Origin: Geomonas diazotrophica
Lineage (GTDB): Bacteria > Desulfobacterota > Desulfuromonadia > Geobacterales > Geobacteraceae
Direction of reading: 5' to 3'
NCBI RefSeq assembly: GCF_018919385.1
Contig: NZ_JAHLMF010000006.1
Span: 280,755 to 344,754 of the forward strand
Length of the DNA stretch: 64,000 nt
Part shown: piece by piece, positions 8,106 through 20,346 of the stretch
Layout of the letters: every line of letters begins with the position of its first letter
Numbering within the stretch: position 1 is the stretch's first letter
The notes under the pieces: model-generated
Database searches by the model: none
What the model was told of the DNA's origin: nothing
The model's input: the letters and a program-made list of their open reading frames with translations, nothing else
Program-made: the position numbers and the translations under genes

Positions 8106-9233
8106 TCAAGTTGCGGGGATGCTATTGGCGTCCGGGAGCACCAGCGGGATCTGCAGCTGGAAAACGGAGCCGCCGTCGGGGGAGTTCTCGGCCCAGATGC
8201 TGCCGTCCAGCAGTTCGGTCATGCGCCGCGCCAGGGTGAGCCCGAGCCCCAGCCCCGGATAGGAGCGGGTGATCGAACCGTCGGACTGGGTGAAGTCGCC
8301 GAAGATGCGCTCAAGGTCCGCCTCGTCGATCCCCACGCCGGTATCGGAAACCGCGAACTGCAGCATAGGCTCGCCCGCGACCTCCTGCTGGCGCACCTCA
8401 AGCCCCACGGCACCGCGGGGGGTGAACTTGACCGCATTCCCCAGGAGCATGACGAGGATCTTGTGCAGCATCCCCTGGTCGGTGACCACCGCTTCCGGCA
8501 GTGCCGGGTCCAGGTGGACCTTGAAGGCAAGCCCCTTGGTATCGGCCATGGCCCGGGCCTCCATCACCACGATATCGAGGAAGCTCTTCAGGTGGAACGT
8601 GGCATTCTCGGGCGCTCCCCCCTCCCCTTCCAGCCGGCTGGTCTCGATGAGGTCCTCCACGATCCCCAGGAGCCTCAGGGCTGATTTCTGCACCATCCCC
8701 AGATACTTGCGCTTGTTATCATCCTCTTCCTGGTTGAGCACCAGGTCGGTCATGCCTATGATCGGTGTGAGCGGCGTGCGCAGTTCGTGGCTTACGCTGC
8801 GCAGGAACTCCTTCTTGGCACGCTCCGCCGCGCTCGCCAGCTGCTCGAGAAGATCGCGGTATCGCTTCAGTTCCAGGTGGTTTTTCACCCTCGCCCGGAC
8901 GATGTGCGGGCTGATCGGCTTGGTGAGGTAATCGATCGCCCCCAGTTCCAGCCCCTTGATCTCCTGCTCCTCCTCGATCATGGCGGTCACGAAGATGACC
9001 GGGATGTCGCGCGTGGAGGGATCGCCCTTAAGGATGGCGCAGAGCTCGAACCCGTCCATCCCCGGCATCATGATGTCCAGAAGGATCAGGTCCGGTTTGT
9101 CGGCACGGATCAGTTCCAGGGCGTCCAACCCGCTAGTGGCGAAGAACAGTTCGTAGTCGTCCCCGAGGCTCTCGCTCAGGATCTCGATGTTGGCGGGGGT
9201 GTCGTCGACTATCATCACTGTCTGGCGTTTCAT
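8106..9233 (-). CDS. Response regulator-histidine kinase fusion
   Basis: A 375-residue soluble protein. An N-terminal receiver (about 1-125) has TVMIVDDTPANIEIL, phospho-acceptor Asp in LILLDIMMPGMDG and the switch Lys in YLTKPISP. A HisKA domain with SVSHELRTPLTPIIG (about 150) follows, then a HATPase with GNAVKFTPRG, DTGVGI and GLGLGLTLA. No membrane segment is visible. It starts two bases after the stop of the upstream hybrid kinase on the same strand. The pair probably forms a phosphorelay in which the upstream membrane sensor feeds this receiver. Output domain and target are not visible. Confidence 0.92.
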   Translation of the reverse strand: MKRQTVMIVDDTPANIEILSESLGDDYELFFATSGLDALELIRADKPDLILLDIMMPGMDGFELCAILKGDPSTRDIPVIFVTAMIEEEQEIKGLELGAIDYLTKPISPHIVRARVKNHLELKRYRDLLEQLASAAERAKKEFLRSVSHELRTPLTPIIGMTDLVLNQEEDDNKRKYLGMVQKSALRLLGIVEDLIETSRLEGEGGAPENATFHLKSFLDIVVMEARAMADTKGLAFKVHLDPALPEAVVTDQGMLHKILVMLLGNAVKFTPRGAVGLEVRQQEVAGEPMLQFAVSDTGVGIDEADLERIFGDFTQSDGSITRSYPGLGLGLTLARRMTELLDGSIWAENSPDGGSVFQLQIPLVLPDANSIPAT

Positions 9234-9235
9234 AG

Positions 9236-12031
<2,796 letters not shown>

Positions 12032-12328
12032 GGGGCTCCTTTAACTACCGGAGAGGCTCACAGTATCCCGCGGCATCCTTTTCAAAGGTTGACGCAGCGG
12101 TCACCCCACCGTTTGCAGGGGCATAGCCACGTTATCGGCTGCATCGTCCAAAACATTAATGAAATTAGCAGTGACGGGTGAGCCGGGTCACGCGCCGGCA
12201 AGCAACGGCCGGCACCCTGCACCGGTGCGCTTGCCTCGCCAAACACCGCTTTTTGGAACGCTCTATGCTTTTTACCAGTCAACCTGCCCGTCCGTGGCAG
12301 TTCCAATCGTCGTAAGGAGGTGAAATTC
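12032..12328. other. Divergent region between hybrid kinase and ANTAR regulator, with a long hairpin
   Basis: There is no gene in these 297 bases. The clearest structure is a hairpin at 12197-12235: outer arms GGCAAGC and GCTTGCC, inner arms GCACC and GGTGC around a seven-base loop. It is followed by further GC-rich sequence and then a perfect Shine-Dalgarno (TAAGGAGGT, 12313-12321) for the ANTAR gene. I could not identify a convincing promoter by eye. Confidence 0.4.
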
Positions 12329-12904
12329 ATGGGAAAAGCGGTCCTGTACATTCGCGACGAGGATCTCCTAGAGAGCCTAAAAAACAGGCTGAGGGAGCGA
12401 GGTTTTGCTGAAATAATAGCGTCCGGGGGGTCGGGCGAGCTGCTGAGCGAGGCTCTGGCTAACCATCCGGAGGTGGCCGTCGTCGAATTCCGCGCGGGCG
12501 ACCAGGAGATCGTCGGTACGGTGAAAAAGCTCTGGGACAAGCTCAGCCTCCCGATCGTGATGATCGCGGAGAGCCGTGACCTGGAGGAAGTGCAGACCTG
12601 GGGAGAGGCGGCTGTGTCCACCATCCTGGCCAAGCCGGTCCGCGAGGAGGAACTGGTGGCGGCGCTGTTTCTTTCCATCGCCGCGGCGCGACGGGTGGAG
12701 CGGCTCAAGGAGGAGGTCTGTTCGCTCAAGGAGAGCATCGAAAGCAGGAAGGTGATCGAGAAGGCGAAGGGACGGCTCATGGAGCGAGACAAGCTCTCCG
12801 AGGCGGAGGCCTTCCGCAGGATGCAGCGGCTCGCCATGGACCGCAGGATATCGATGCGGCAGCTTGCCGACGCGATCCTGCTCACCGAGAGCATCGCCGG
12901 GTGA
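12329..12904 (+). CDS. ANTAR-domain regulator with a receiver lacking the phospho-acceptor Asp
   Basis: A 191-residue protein of NasT/AmiR architecture. A receiver-like domain (about 1-125) is followed by a coiled-coil linker and a C-terminal ANTAR three-helix domain (about 125-188: KVIEKAKGRLMERDKLSEAE, then AFRRMQRLAMDRR). ANTAR proteins usually act by binding paired hexaloop RNA hairpins and preventing termination. The expected receiver Asp falls in VAVVEFRAG, where Glu replaces it, and the N-terminal acidic pocket is weak, though ILAKPV retains the switch Lys. A constitutively active or otherwise controlled pseudo-receiver is therefore likely. I chose the ATG seven bases after TAAGGAGGT; a GTG nine bases earlier overlaps that site. 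The gene is divergent from the PAS hybrid kinase. Confidence 0.85.
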   Translation: MGKAVLYIRDEDLLESLKNRLRERGFAEIIASGGSGELLSEALANHPEVAVVEFRAGDQEIVGTVKKLWDKLSLPIVMIAESRDLEEVQTWGEAAVSTILAKPVREEELVAALFLSIAAARRVERLKEEVCSLKESIESRKVIEKAKGRLMERDKLSEAEAFRRMQRLAMDRRISMRQLADAILLTESIAG

Positions 12905-12935
12905 GCCCCCGTCCGTAGTGGGGTAAAAGAAACGA

Positions 12936-12964
12936 TTGACACCCGTGCTTCCGTTACCTATATT
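12936..12964 (+). promoter_or_regulatory. Sigma70 promoter for the riboswitch-htpX-TerC transcript
   Basis: A consensus -35 TTGACA and -10 TATATT are separated by 17 bases. The predicted start lies near 12971, immediately before the riboswitch aptamer. Confidence 0.75.
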
Positions 12965-12972
12965 TCATCATG

Positions 12973-13085
12973 GTAAAGGGGAGTAGCTATCGGTTGACAC
13001 GGCAACCGACCCGTGTTCGTCAAGACGGCCGCCAAGGCCCGGACATGGGGCATGACAATCCTGTCAGAGCAGGCAAGACCTTTAT
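12973..13085 (+). promoter_or_regulatory. yybP-ykoY (Mn2+) riboswitch aptamer
   Basis: The 5' end AAAGGGGAGTAGC (from 12975) and the 3' CAAGACCTTTAT are the signature conserved blocks of the yybP-ykoY class, whose members bind Mn2+. The P1 stem pairs GTAAAGG (12973-12979) with CCTTTAT (13079-13085), and an internal helix CGGTTG/CAACCG (12991-13006) follows the conserved 5' block. The class is known to control TerC/Alx-type genes and other manganese genes, and a TerC-family gene lies in this operon. The aptamer's 3' strand overlaps the 5' arm of a terminator, so ligand binding should favour read-through. Confidence 0.88.
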
Positions 13086-13122
13086 CCAGTGCGACTGTGC
13101 CTGGGTAAAGGTCTTTTTATTT
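13075..13122 (+). terminator. Riboswitch expression platform: intrinsic terminator
   Basis: Arms AAGACCTTTATCCAG (13075-13089) and CTGGGTAAAGGTCTT (13101-13115) form a 15-pair stem with one G-U pair. A run of T follows (13114-13118, then ATTT). The left arm includes the bases that close riboswitch P1, so the two structures exclude each other. The inferred logic is: low Mn2+, termination; high Mn2+, transcription of htpX and the TerC gene. Confidence 0.85.
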
Positions 13123-13151
13123 GACCAGGCGACTCGGCAAGGAGGTAAGTC

Positions 13152-13991
13152 ATGAACAGATTCAAGACAGCGGTCCTGCTCACCACGCTCACGCTGATCA
13201 TGGTGGCCCTTGGTAGCGCCATCGGCGGCAGGGGCGGCATGTACCTCGCCTTCTTCATGGCCTGTGCCATGAACCTCTTCTCCTACTGGTTCTCGGACAA
13301 GATCGTGCTCCGCATGTACGGGGCCCAGGAGATCACCGAGGCGGAGAATCCAGCCTTCTACGGCATGATCAGAAGGCTCGCGGTTCAGGGGGGGCTCCCG
13401 ATGCCCCGGGTCTACATCATCCCCTCGGAGAGCCCCAACGCCTTCGCCACCGGCAGGAACCCGGAACATGCCGCGGTCGCCGCGACCGAGGGGATCCTGC
13501 GCATCCTCACCCCCGAGGAGATGGAGGGGGTTATGGCGCACGAGCTGAGCCACGTCGCCAACCGCGACATACTCATTTCCACCATCGCCGCCACCATCGC
13601 CGGGGCCATCTCGATGCTGGCGAACATGGTGCAGTGGGCCGCCATCTTCGGCGGCCGCAGCGACGACGAGGAAGGTGGCGGCTGGGGCGGCCTGGCACTT
13701 GCCATCATCGCGCCCATCGCCGCCATGCTGATCCAGCTCGCAGTCTCCAGAAGCCGCGAATACTTGGCCGACGAAAGCGGCGCCAGACTCTGCGGCAAAC
13801 CGCGCTCCCTGGCCAGCGCGCTGAGGAAGCTGGACCAGGCTTCCCGGGCGCTGCCGATGTACGAGGCCAGGCCGGCCACGGCGCACATGTTCATCGTGAA
13901 CCCGCTCACCGCGGGGATGCTGACGAGGCTTTTTTCCACGCACCCTCCCATGGAGGAGCGTATCGCCCGGCTGGAGCAGATGGGGCATTAA
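13152..13991 (+). CDS. htpX: Membrane zinc metalloprotease HtpX
   Basis: A 279-residue M48-family integral-membrane protease that degrades damaged or misfolded membrane proteins. Two N-terminal membrane helices (about 6-50) precede the zinc motif HELSH (in [13 protein letters not shown], about residue 136). A second helical pair follows (about 145-200), then the third zinc ligand in [13 protein letters not shown]. The family SPNAFATG segment is present. AAGGAGG precedes the ATG. The gene lies 30 bases downstream of the riboswitch terminator and 12 bases before the TerC gene, so both should respond to manganese. Confidence 0.95.
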   Translation: MNRFKTAVLLTTLTLIMVALGSAIGGRGGMYLAFFMACAMNLFSYWFSDKIVLRMYGAQEITEAENPAFYGMIRRLAVQGGLPMPRVYIIPSESPNAFATGRNPEHAAVAATEGILRILTPEEMEGVMAHELSHVANRDILISTIAATIAGAISMLANMVQWAAIFGGRSDDEEGGGWGGLALAIIAPIAAMLIQLAVSRSREYLADESGARLCGKPRSLASALRKLDQASRALPMYEARPATAHMFIVNPLTAGMLTRLFSTHPPMEERIARLEQMGH

Positions 13992-14003
13992 CCGGAGGGA
14001 GTT

Positions 14004-14930
14004 TTGACCGACAGAGAGATGATGTGGATCGCCTTCGCGGGGATCATGACCGTGATGTTCATCCTGGACCTCTTCGTGTTCAACAGGAAGAGCCACGAGA
14101 TAAAGTTCCGTGAGGCGCTGGCCTGGACCCTGGTCTGGGTCGGCCTCGCCATGGCGTTCAACCTCGGCGTCTGGCAGGTCCTGGGGCCGGCCAAAGCCCT
14201 GGAATTCCTTACCGGTTATATCATCGAGGAGTCGCTCTCCGTCGACAACCTCTTCGTCTTCATCATGATCTTCTCGTACTTCAAGGTGGCCCGGGCGCAT
14301 CAGCCCAAGATCCTGAAATGGGGAATCATCGGTGCGCTGGTGATGCGCGGCATCTTCATCCTGCTGGGGATCGAGCTGATCGAGCGTTTCCACTGGATGG
14401 TCTACGTCTTCGGGGCGGTGCTGATCTACACCGGGTTCAAGATGGCTTTCGGCGGGGACGACGAGGTGCACCCCGAGCACAACCCGCTGGTGCGGCTGGT
14501 CCGGCGCTTCATCCCCATCACCAAGAGGGCGCGGGGCGACCACTTCTTCATAAAGAGGCGCGGCATCTGGGCTGCGACGCCCCTCTTTCTGACCCTGATC
14601 GTGGTCGAATCGAGCGACCTGATCTTCGCGGTGGATTCCATTCCCGCGGTACTGGCGGTCACCCATGACCCGTTCATCGTGTACAGCTCCAACATCTTCG
14701 CCATCATGGGGCTGCGCTCGCTGTACTACCTGCTGGCCCACGTCATGGAGATGTTCGTCCACCTGAAGCTGGGTGTTTCCGTGATCCTCGCCTTCGTCGG
14801 GACGAAGATGCTCCTGGCTGACCTGGTCGAGATCCCGCTGCAGCTCTCCCTGGGCGTCATCGTGGGCGCCCTGACCATCTCCATCCTGACTTCGATCTTC
14901 CTGGCCGGAAAGCATAAAGGCAGGGTGTAG
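14004..14930 (+). CDS. TerC/Alx-family integral membrane protein, putative Mn2+ exporter
   Basis: A 308-residue protein with about nine predicted membrane helices. It carries the two TerC hallmark segments: EESLSVDNLFVFIMI (about residue 75) and ESSDLIFAVDSIPAVLAVT (about 205), whose acidic residues are the proposed metal ligands. E. coli Alx and the related MeeF/MeeY proteins are implicated in Mn2+ export, and Alx is also under a yybP-ykoY riboswitch. The start is TTG, with GGAGGGA just upstream. Co-transcription with htpX from the Mn riboswitch supports a manganese role; tellurite resistance is the historical family name only. Confidence 0.92.
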   Translation: MTDREMMWIAFAGIMTVMFILDLFVFNRKSHEIKFREALAWTLVWVGLAMAFNLGVWQVLGPAKALEFLTGYIIEESLSVDNLFVFIMIFSYFKVARAHQPKILKWGIIGALVMRGIFILLGIELIERFHWMVYVFGAVLIYTGFKMAFGGDDEVHPEHNPLVRLVRRFIPITKRARGDHFFIKRRGIWAATPLFLTLIVVESSDLIFAVDSIPAVLAVTHDPFIVYSSNIFAIMGLRSLYYLLAHVMEMFVHLKLGVSVILAFVGTKMLLADLVEIPLQLSLGVIVGALTISILTSIFLAGKHKGRV

Positions 14931-14947
14931 GAGCTGAAAACGACAAA

Positions 14948-14966
14948 GGCGGGCTTAATGCCCGCC
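14948..14966. terminator. Small hairpin between convergent TerC and CNNM genes
   Basis: GGCGGGC, a TTAAT loop, then GCCCGCC. No T run follows on the plus strand; on the minus strand it is followed by TTTGTCG. A weak terminator for either gene is possible. Confidence 0.4.
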
Positions 14967-15088
14967 AGTCCCCAGTTCTAGTCCCCAGTTCTAGTCCCCA
15001 GTTCTAGTCCCCAGTTCTAGTCCCCAGTTCTAGTCCCCAGTTCTAGTCCCTAGTCCCTAGTCCCTAGTCCCTAGTCCCCAGTCCTAGT
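14967..15088. repeat. Tandem repeat of 13-base units grading into 7-base units
   Basis: About six copies of a 13-base unit (CCCCAGTTCTAGT and phase variants) run into about four copies of the 7-base unit CCCTAGT, then CCCCAGTCCTAGT. The 7-mer looks like a deletion derivative of the 13-mer. The array lies between two convergent genes and its right end includes the stop codon of the CNNM gene. There are no spacers, so it is not CRISPR. Replication slippage is the likely origin. Confidence 0.9.
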
Positions 15089-16388
15089 CCTCGTCCTTCT
15101 TGACGATCCGTACCTGGCTGATGCCGGTGCGGGTCACTTCCTCGCAGGTGAGCTGGTACTCGCCCAACTGCACCTTCTCCCCCTGCTCGGGGAAACGCCC
15201 GATCCTGTCAAGGATCAGCCCCGCCAGCGTGTCGTAAGGAAGATCCTCGCCCAGGTCGACCTCCAACAGGTCCTCGAGATCCGAGATGGAGATGAGGGCG
15301 TCAACCTGGAAGCTCCCGTCCGCCAGCACCTGCACCCGGCTCGGTTCCCCCACGTCATGCTCGTCCTCTATCTCGCCGACCAGCTCCTCGAGCAGGTCCT
15401 CGGTGGTCACGATGCCGCTGATGCTGCCGTACTCGTCCACCACAAAAGCCATATGCACCCTGGTCTTTTGCATCTCCTTCAACAGCTCGCTCACCTTCTT
15501 GCCCTCGGGGACGAAGACCGGCGGACGCACTATGGAACGGATGTCGAAGTCGGGCTCGCGCACCATGCGCCCCAAAAGGTCCTTGCCATGGATGAACCCG
15601 ACCGTCTCCTCGATGCTCCCCAGGTAGACCGGGTAGCGGGAGTACTGGTTGTCCAGCACGCCGTTCAGGATCTCCTCGTTGGAGAGGTTCAGGTCGAAAG
15701 CGACCACGCGGGTGCGCGGCACCATCACCTCGCGTACCGCGGTGTGGGTGAAGTCGAAGAGGTTGTCGATGAAGGTGTGCTCGGTCTCGCTGAAGATGCC
15801 GCTTTCGTGCCCCTCGGCGACGATGTGCTGCACCTCCTCGCGGGTCATGAAGGCCTTCCCCTCGCCCCTGAGGCCGAACAGGGCCAGGGTAGCCTTGGTG
15901 GAGAAGCTGAGCACGGAGACCAGCACGGCAGCCACCCGCGCCAGGAAGGTGATGGTGTGGACCACCCGCAACGCTACCGGCTCGGCGTACTGTAGGCCGA
16001 TGGTCTTCGGGACCAGTTCGCCCAGGATGAGCTGCAGGTAGGAGATGGCGCTCACGACGATGCCGATGGCCAAAGGCTCTGCCGCGTTACGGACCATGGC
16101 GACGGAGGACACCTGCAGCACAGGGCGGATGTAATCCACGGCGATGACGCCGCCCACCGCGGACGCGGTCGAGCCGACCACCGTGACGCCGATCTGCACG
16201 ATGGCCAGCAGGCGGTGCGGGTCCCTTTGCAGCGACTCCACCAGCGCGGCCCGCTGGTTCCCCAGGGCGACCAGCTGCGCGACCCTGCTCTTACGAATTG
16301 AGATGATGGCGAATTCGGCGCAGGAGAAAAATGCGTTCAGCAGAATGAGGACGGCGATGACCAGCAGTTCGACGAAGACGGTGTCCAA
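15084..16388 (-). CDS. CNNM/CorC-family transporter-associated protein (DUF21-CBS-CorC)
   Basis: A 434-residue protein. An N-terminal DUF21 membrane domain (about 1-195; FVELLVIAVLILLNAFFSCAEFAI, GEL(V)PKTIGLQYAE) is followed by a CBS pair (about 205-335; TREEVQHIV, MVPRTRVVAFD, VVDEYGSISGIVTTEDLLEE) and a C-terminal CorC_HlyC domain. Members move or regulate Mg2+ and related divalent ions; 'hemolysin' is a legacy name. The start codon is TTG with GGAGGGTAA before it, so initiation may be modest. The gene is monocistronic and convergent with the TerC gene; both concern divalent metals, but no shared regulation is visible. Confidence 0.92.
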   Translation of the reverse strand: MDTVFVELLVIAVLILLNAFFSCAEFAIISIRKSRVAQLVALGNQRAALVESLQRDPHRLLAIVQIGVTVVGSTASAVGGVIAVDYIRPVLQVSSVAMVRNAAEPLAIGIVVSAISYLQLILGELVPKTIGLQYAEPVALRVVHTITFLARVAAVLVSVLSFSTKATLALFGLRGEGKAFMTREEVQHIVAEGHESGIFSETEHTFIDNLFDFTHTAVREVMVPRTRVVAFDLNLSNEEILNGVLDNQYSRYPVYLGSIEETVGFIHGKDLLGRMVREPDFDIRSIVRPPVFVPEGKKVSELLKEMQKTRVHMAFVVDEYGSISGIVTTEDLLEELVGEIEDEHDVGEPSRVQVLADGSFQVDALISISDLEDLLEVDLGEDLPYDTLAGLILDRIGRFPEQGEKVQLGEYQLTCEEVTRTGISQVRIVKKDED

Positions 16389-16540
16389 TTACCCTCCAGG
16401 TTAGTTCATGGGTCGCCCGCAGTTGCTCCGCAGGCGTCCAAAGTTCAACAGTTGCTCATTTTCAACGGTAACCGGTGTCTTGTCAACCTTTTGTATCGAC
16501 TGAGCCTGGACACGGGGCATGGTCCGGCTTGACGGGGGGA

Positions 16541-16576
16541 CCACAAACAGAAAGCGGCCACCTCGTTGGTGACCGC
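16541..16576 (-). terminator. Intrinsic terminator after the CheX-like gene
   Basis: Read on the minus strand, GCGGTCACC, a short AACGA loop and GGTGGCCGC form a nine-pair stem followed by TTTCTGTTTG. It begins about 30 bases after the CheX stop codon. Confidence 0.7.
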
Positions 16577-16605
16577 TGCCAGTGGGACGAATTCGGAGAG
16601 AAAAG

Positions 16606-17106
16606 CTACTTGCCGATCTTGAACGAGAGCAGGAAACGCTCATCGCCGCAGGTAAAAGGCATCACCAGCGATTCGGCACTGGAGATGCTCTCCAGGGCGT
16701 AGTCGTTGCCGTAGATCACGGTGGGTATGGAGAGGTTGATGTCGGCACCCTTGGGGGAGAAGATGTGCTTCACGTCCCCCCCCACCATGTTGGCGATCTC
16801 GCCCATGGCGTCGTTGACATCGTCGTCGACTTCGGTGACGTCCATTCCCAGCATGCTCGAGGTGACCTGGAGGGCCAGCCTCTTGGGACAGTGGATGGCC
16901 AGGATCCCAGAGTGGCTTCCGGCCAGCCCGACCATGCTGGTCACCGTTTCATGAAAGGTCAGGACCGGCTCCTCCAGGGGGGGCTCGTCGACCACGTCCA
17001 GCATCACCATGGTGGAGAAGACCCCCTTGGTGATCTCGGCAATGGTTTTTCTTACCTCGTCCTCGGTTGTGTTGGCCTCGCTGAGCACCGCTGCATCAAG
17101 CCCCAT
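16606..17106 (-). CDS. CheX-like CheY-P phosphatase domain protein
   Basis: A 166-residue single-domain protein resembling CheX. The CheC/CheX/FliY family catalyses dephosphorylation of CheY-P through a helix with an ExxN motif, here NDAMGEIANMVGGDVK (about residues 98-113), with Glu and Asn in place. The flanking TVSMVGLAGSHSGIL-like segment and LVMPF(T)C end fit the CheX fold. No chemotaxis operon adjoins it; the nearest chemoreceptor is 20 kb away, and stand-alone CheX proteins are common in Geobacteraceae. The partner response regulator is unknown. Confidence 0.82.
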   Translation of the reverse strand: MGLDAAVLSEANTTEDEVRKTIAEITKGVFSTMVMLDVVDEPPLEEPVLTFHETVTSMVGLAGSHSGILAIHCPKRLALQVTSSMLGMDVTEVDDDVNDAMGEIANMVGGDVKHIFSPKGADINLSIPTVIYGNDYALESISSAESLVMPFTCGDERFLLSFKIGK

Positions 17107-17226
17107 GTTCCGTCCTCCTCACGCGCATCGATTAGGTACGTCTTCCAGCACCCGACAAAGAAGAGCAGGCTGATAAAGATCCGTATAATTGCATTCGGCA
17201 GAAATGCGCCGCTCTTTAGCGAATTT

Positions 17227-18432
17227 TTAACAGACCGGGTAGGCGCCCCGGGCTAGGGCATAACAGAACTCCGTGATGCCGGAGAATTGCCGCTGCATGA
17301 CCTCCCGCACCTCCCCCTCGACTTCGGCCACGCTGCGCCCGGGTTCCATGACGAGCTGCGCGTTCGCCATCTGCGGCCGGTCCACCGGGTCCCCGATCCG
17401 GCTCAGCAGCATGACGTAGGCACCCTGCACGCCGGCGACCGACTTGCAGATCTCCCGCGCGATCCGGTGCGACAGCACGTTGTAGATCTTGCCGACATGG
17501 CTCATGGGATTCTTCCCCGCGGCGGCCTCGGTGCCGATCGGACGCGCGATGGGGATCAGGCCGTTGACGCGGTTGCCCCGCCCCACCTGACCGGAATCGG
17601 CGTCCTCGGCGGAGGTCCCCAATAGCGACAGGTAGACGCCGTTAAGGCCGCGCCCGGCCTGGTCCAGGGTGTTGTAGTGCACCCGGACCCGCTCGAAGCC
17701 GCGGCACCCCCCCGCCAGGAACTGCTGCATCTCTGTTTCGACGGCGTGCTTTCGCTCGAAGTAGTCGCGCTCAGAGGTGATCCGCTCGGCAAGAAGAGGC
17801 ATGGCGACGGTCAGGTCCAGTTCTTTGCCGTTTCTAAGCCCCATCACCTTGACGTCCTCGCCGGTTTCCGGAAAGAGCGCCTTGAACCGCCCGCTGTTCA
17901 ACTCCCGCTCCAGGGTCAGCACCGCACGCTCGGTCGGGCTCAGGGGGTAGTACCCCACGGCGGCCGAGGTGTCGTTGGCCCCCCTCACCTCGCCGGGGCG
18001 CGCGAAGATGTCGGTCAGCTCCTGCGAACCGGGGGCGAGCTTCAGGCGGTAGGTTACGTGGCGCTCCGGGTCCACGTGGCGCAGGTTGCCCGCGATCCAC
18101 CCCTTGGCGGCGGCGACCGCGATGTCGTGCACCGGGATCTCCTTGCCTGCCAGAGTGAAGGTGGCCCGGTCGCCGATGGTGAGCTCCATCGGTTCGAGCA
18201 CCTCGCCGCCGCCGAAGCGCTTTCCCACGCGTCCGGCCGCCAGGAGCCCCTTGTCGATGTTGTGATGCAGGATGGTACCGAACTCGGCGAGGTACGCCTG
18301 GGAGAGCGCGACCGAGATGGAGTCCATGATGCAGTCGCAGATCTGGTCCGGGTGCCCCGTCCCCTTGCGCTCCACCATCTCGACCCGCTGCTGCATCACC
18401 TGGGTACCGTGAAACTCTTCCACGACCAGCAT
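17227..18432 (-). CDS. mat: S-adenosylmethionine synthetase, archaeal type
   Basis: A 401-residue protein matching the archaeal AdoMet synthetase family (Pfam AdoMet_Synthase), which makes SAM from methionine and ATP. Family motifs are ERKGTGHPDQICD near residue 25, HHNIDKGLLAAG (about 65), FGGGEVLEP, ANDTSAAVGYYPLSP (about 160) and GRGNRVNGLIP (about 275). The sequence is unlike bacterial MetK, which carries GHPDK and a GAGDQG signature. The start was set at 18432 (GGAAAGGGGA upstream). The adjacent genes (CheX, FxsA) have no SAM link. A bacterial-type metK may also exist elsewhere; if so this could be a paralogue of archaeal descent. Confidence 0.9.
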   Translation of the reverse strand: MLVVEEFHGTQVMQQRVEMVERKGTGHPDQICDCIMDSISVALSQAYLAEFGTILHHNIDKGLLAAGRVGKRFGGGEVLEPMELTIGDRATFTLAGKEIPVHDIAVAAAKGWIAGNLRHVDPERHVTYRLKLAPGSQELTDIFARPGEVRGANDTSAAVGYYPLSPTERAVLTLERELNSGRFKALFPETGEDVKVMGLRNGKELDLTVAMPLLAERITSERDYFERKHAVETEMQQFLAGGCRGFERVRVHYNTLDQAGRGLNGVYLSLLGTSAEDADSGQVGRGNRVNGLIPIARPIGTEAAAGKNPMSHVGKIYNVLSHRIAREICKSVAGVQGAYVMLLSRIGDPVDRPQMANAQLVMEPGRSVAEVEGEVREVMQRQFSGITEFCYALARGAYPVC

Positions 18433-18556
18433 GGCGTTCCCCTTTCCCCGCAGCAGGCGCACCGACGGCCGCGCGGACACTGGGAAATAGTAGCCCAAAA
18501 AGGTGGGGGTGCAATTGGAGCGGGAAACGGAGGGTGCCGCCGGGACGAAGCAGGGA

Positions 18557-18952
18557 TCAGAAGTGTCGGCGCATCACGAAGCCGCCGCGGGCGATCCTGG
18601 CCTGCAGCCAGAGCCCGAGCCAGAGCTTGATGTAGCGCCTGGTGGCGGGGATGAGGAAGAAGATACCCAAAAAGTCGGTGAAGAAGCCGGGTGTGGTGAG
18701 CAGGACGCCCCCGACGAAGACGAGGGCCCCGTCGAGAAGCTGCGCCGCGGGAAGCCTACCCCGGGAGAGCTCGTCGCGGATCTCCCCGAGCACCCTCCCC
18801 CCTTGGTGGCGCATGAGCCACGCCCCCAGAAGGCTCATGAACAGCAGCGAGGCGACGGTGGCGACGCCGCCTATCACCTGCCCGATCTTGATGATCAGGT
18901 AGATCTCGATGACCGGGACGATCAGGAAAATGAGGAACAGTCTGAAGAACAT
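18557..18952 (-). CDS. fxsA: FxsA family membrane protein
   Basis: A 131-residue cytoplasmic-membrane protein of the FxsA family. It shows three to four hydrophobic segments, FLIFLIVPVIEIYLIIKIG at the N-terminus, the conserved GGVLLTTPGFFTD motif (about residue 80) and a basic C-terminal tail. In E. coli, overproduction of FxsA relieves exclusion of phage T7 by F plasmids; its cellular role is unclear. The gene lies nine bases after the NtrC-type regulator stop codon, as the last member of the aminotransferase-regulator-fxsA operon. Confidence 0.9.
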   Translation of the reverse strand: MFFRLFLIFLIVPVIEIYLIIKIGQVIGGVATVASLLFMSLLGAWLMRHQGGRVLGEIRDELSRGRLPAAQLLDGALVFVGGVLLTTPGFFTDFLGIFFLIPATRRYIKLWLGLWLQARIARGGFVMRRHF

Positions 18953-18961
18953 GGCGCCCCG

Positions 18962-20335
<1,374 letters not shown>

Positions 20336-20346
20336 GGTGGTCCCTT

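Noticed and set aside
14967..15088. CRISPR array
   Set aside because: The units are directly adjacent with no spacers and no cas genes are present.
16401..16643. An 80-codon minus-strand frame downstream of CNNM
   Set aside because: It overlaps the CheX terminator and the CheX gene end, with low-complexity Ser/Arg start and no ribosome-binding site.
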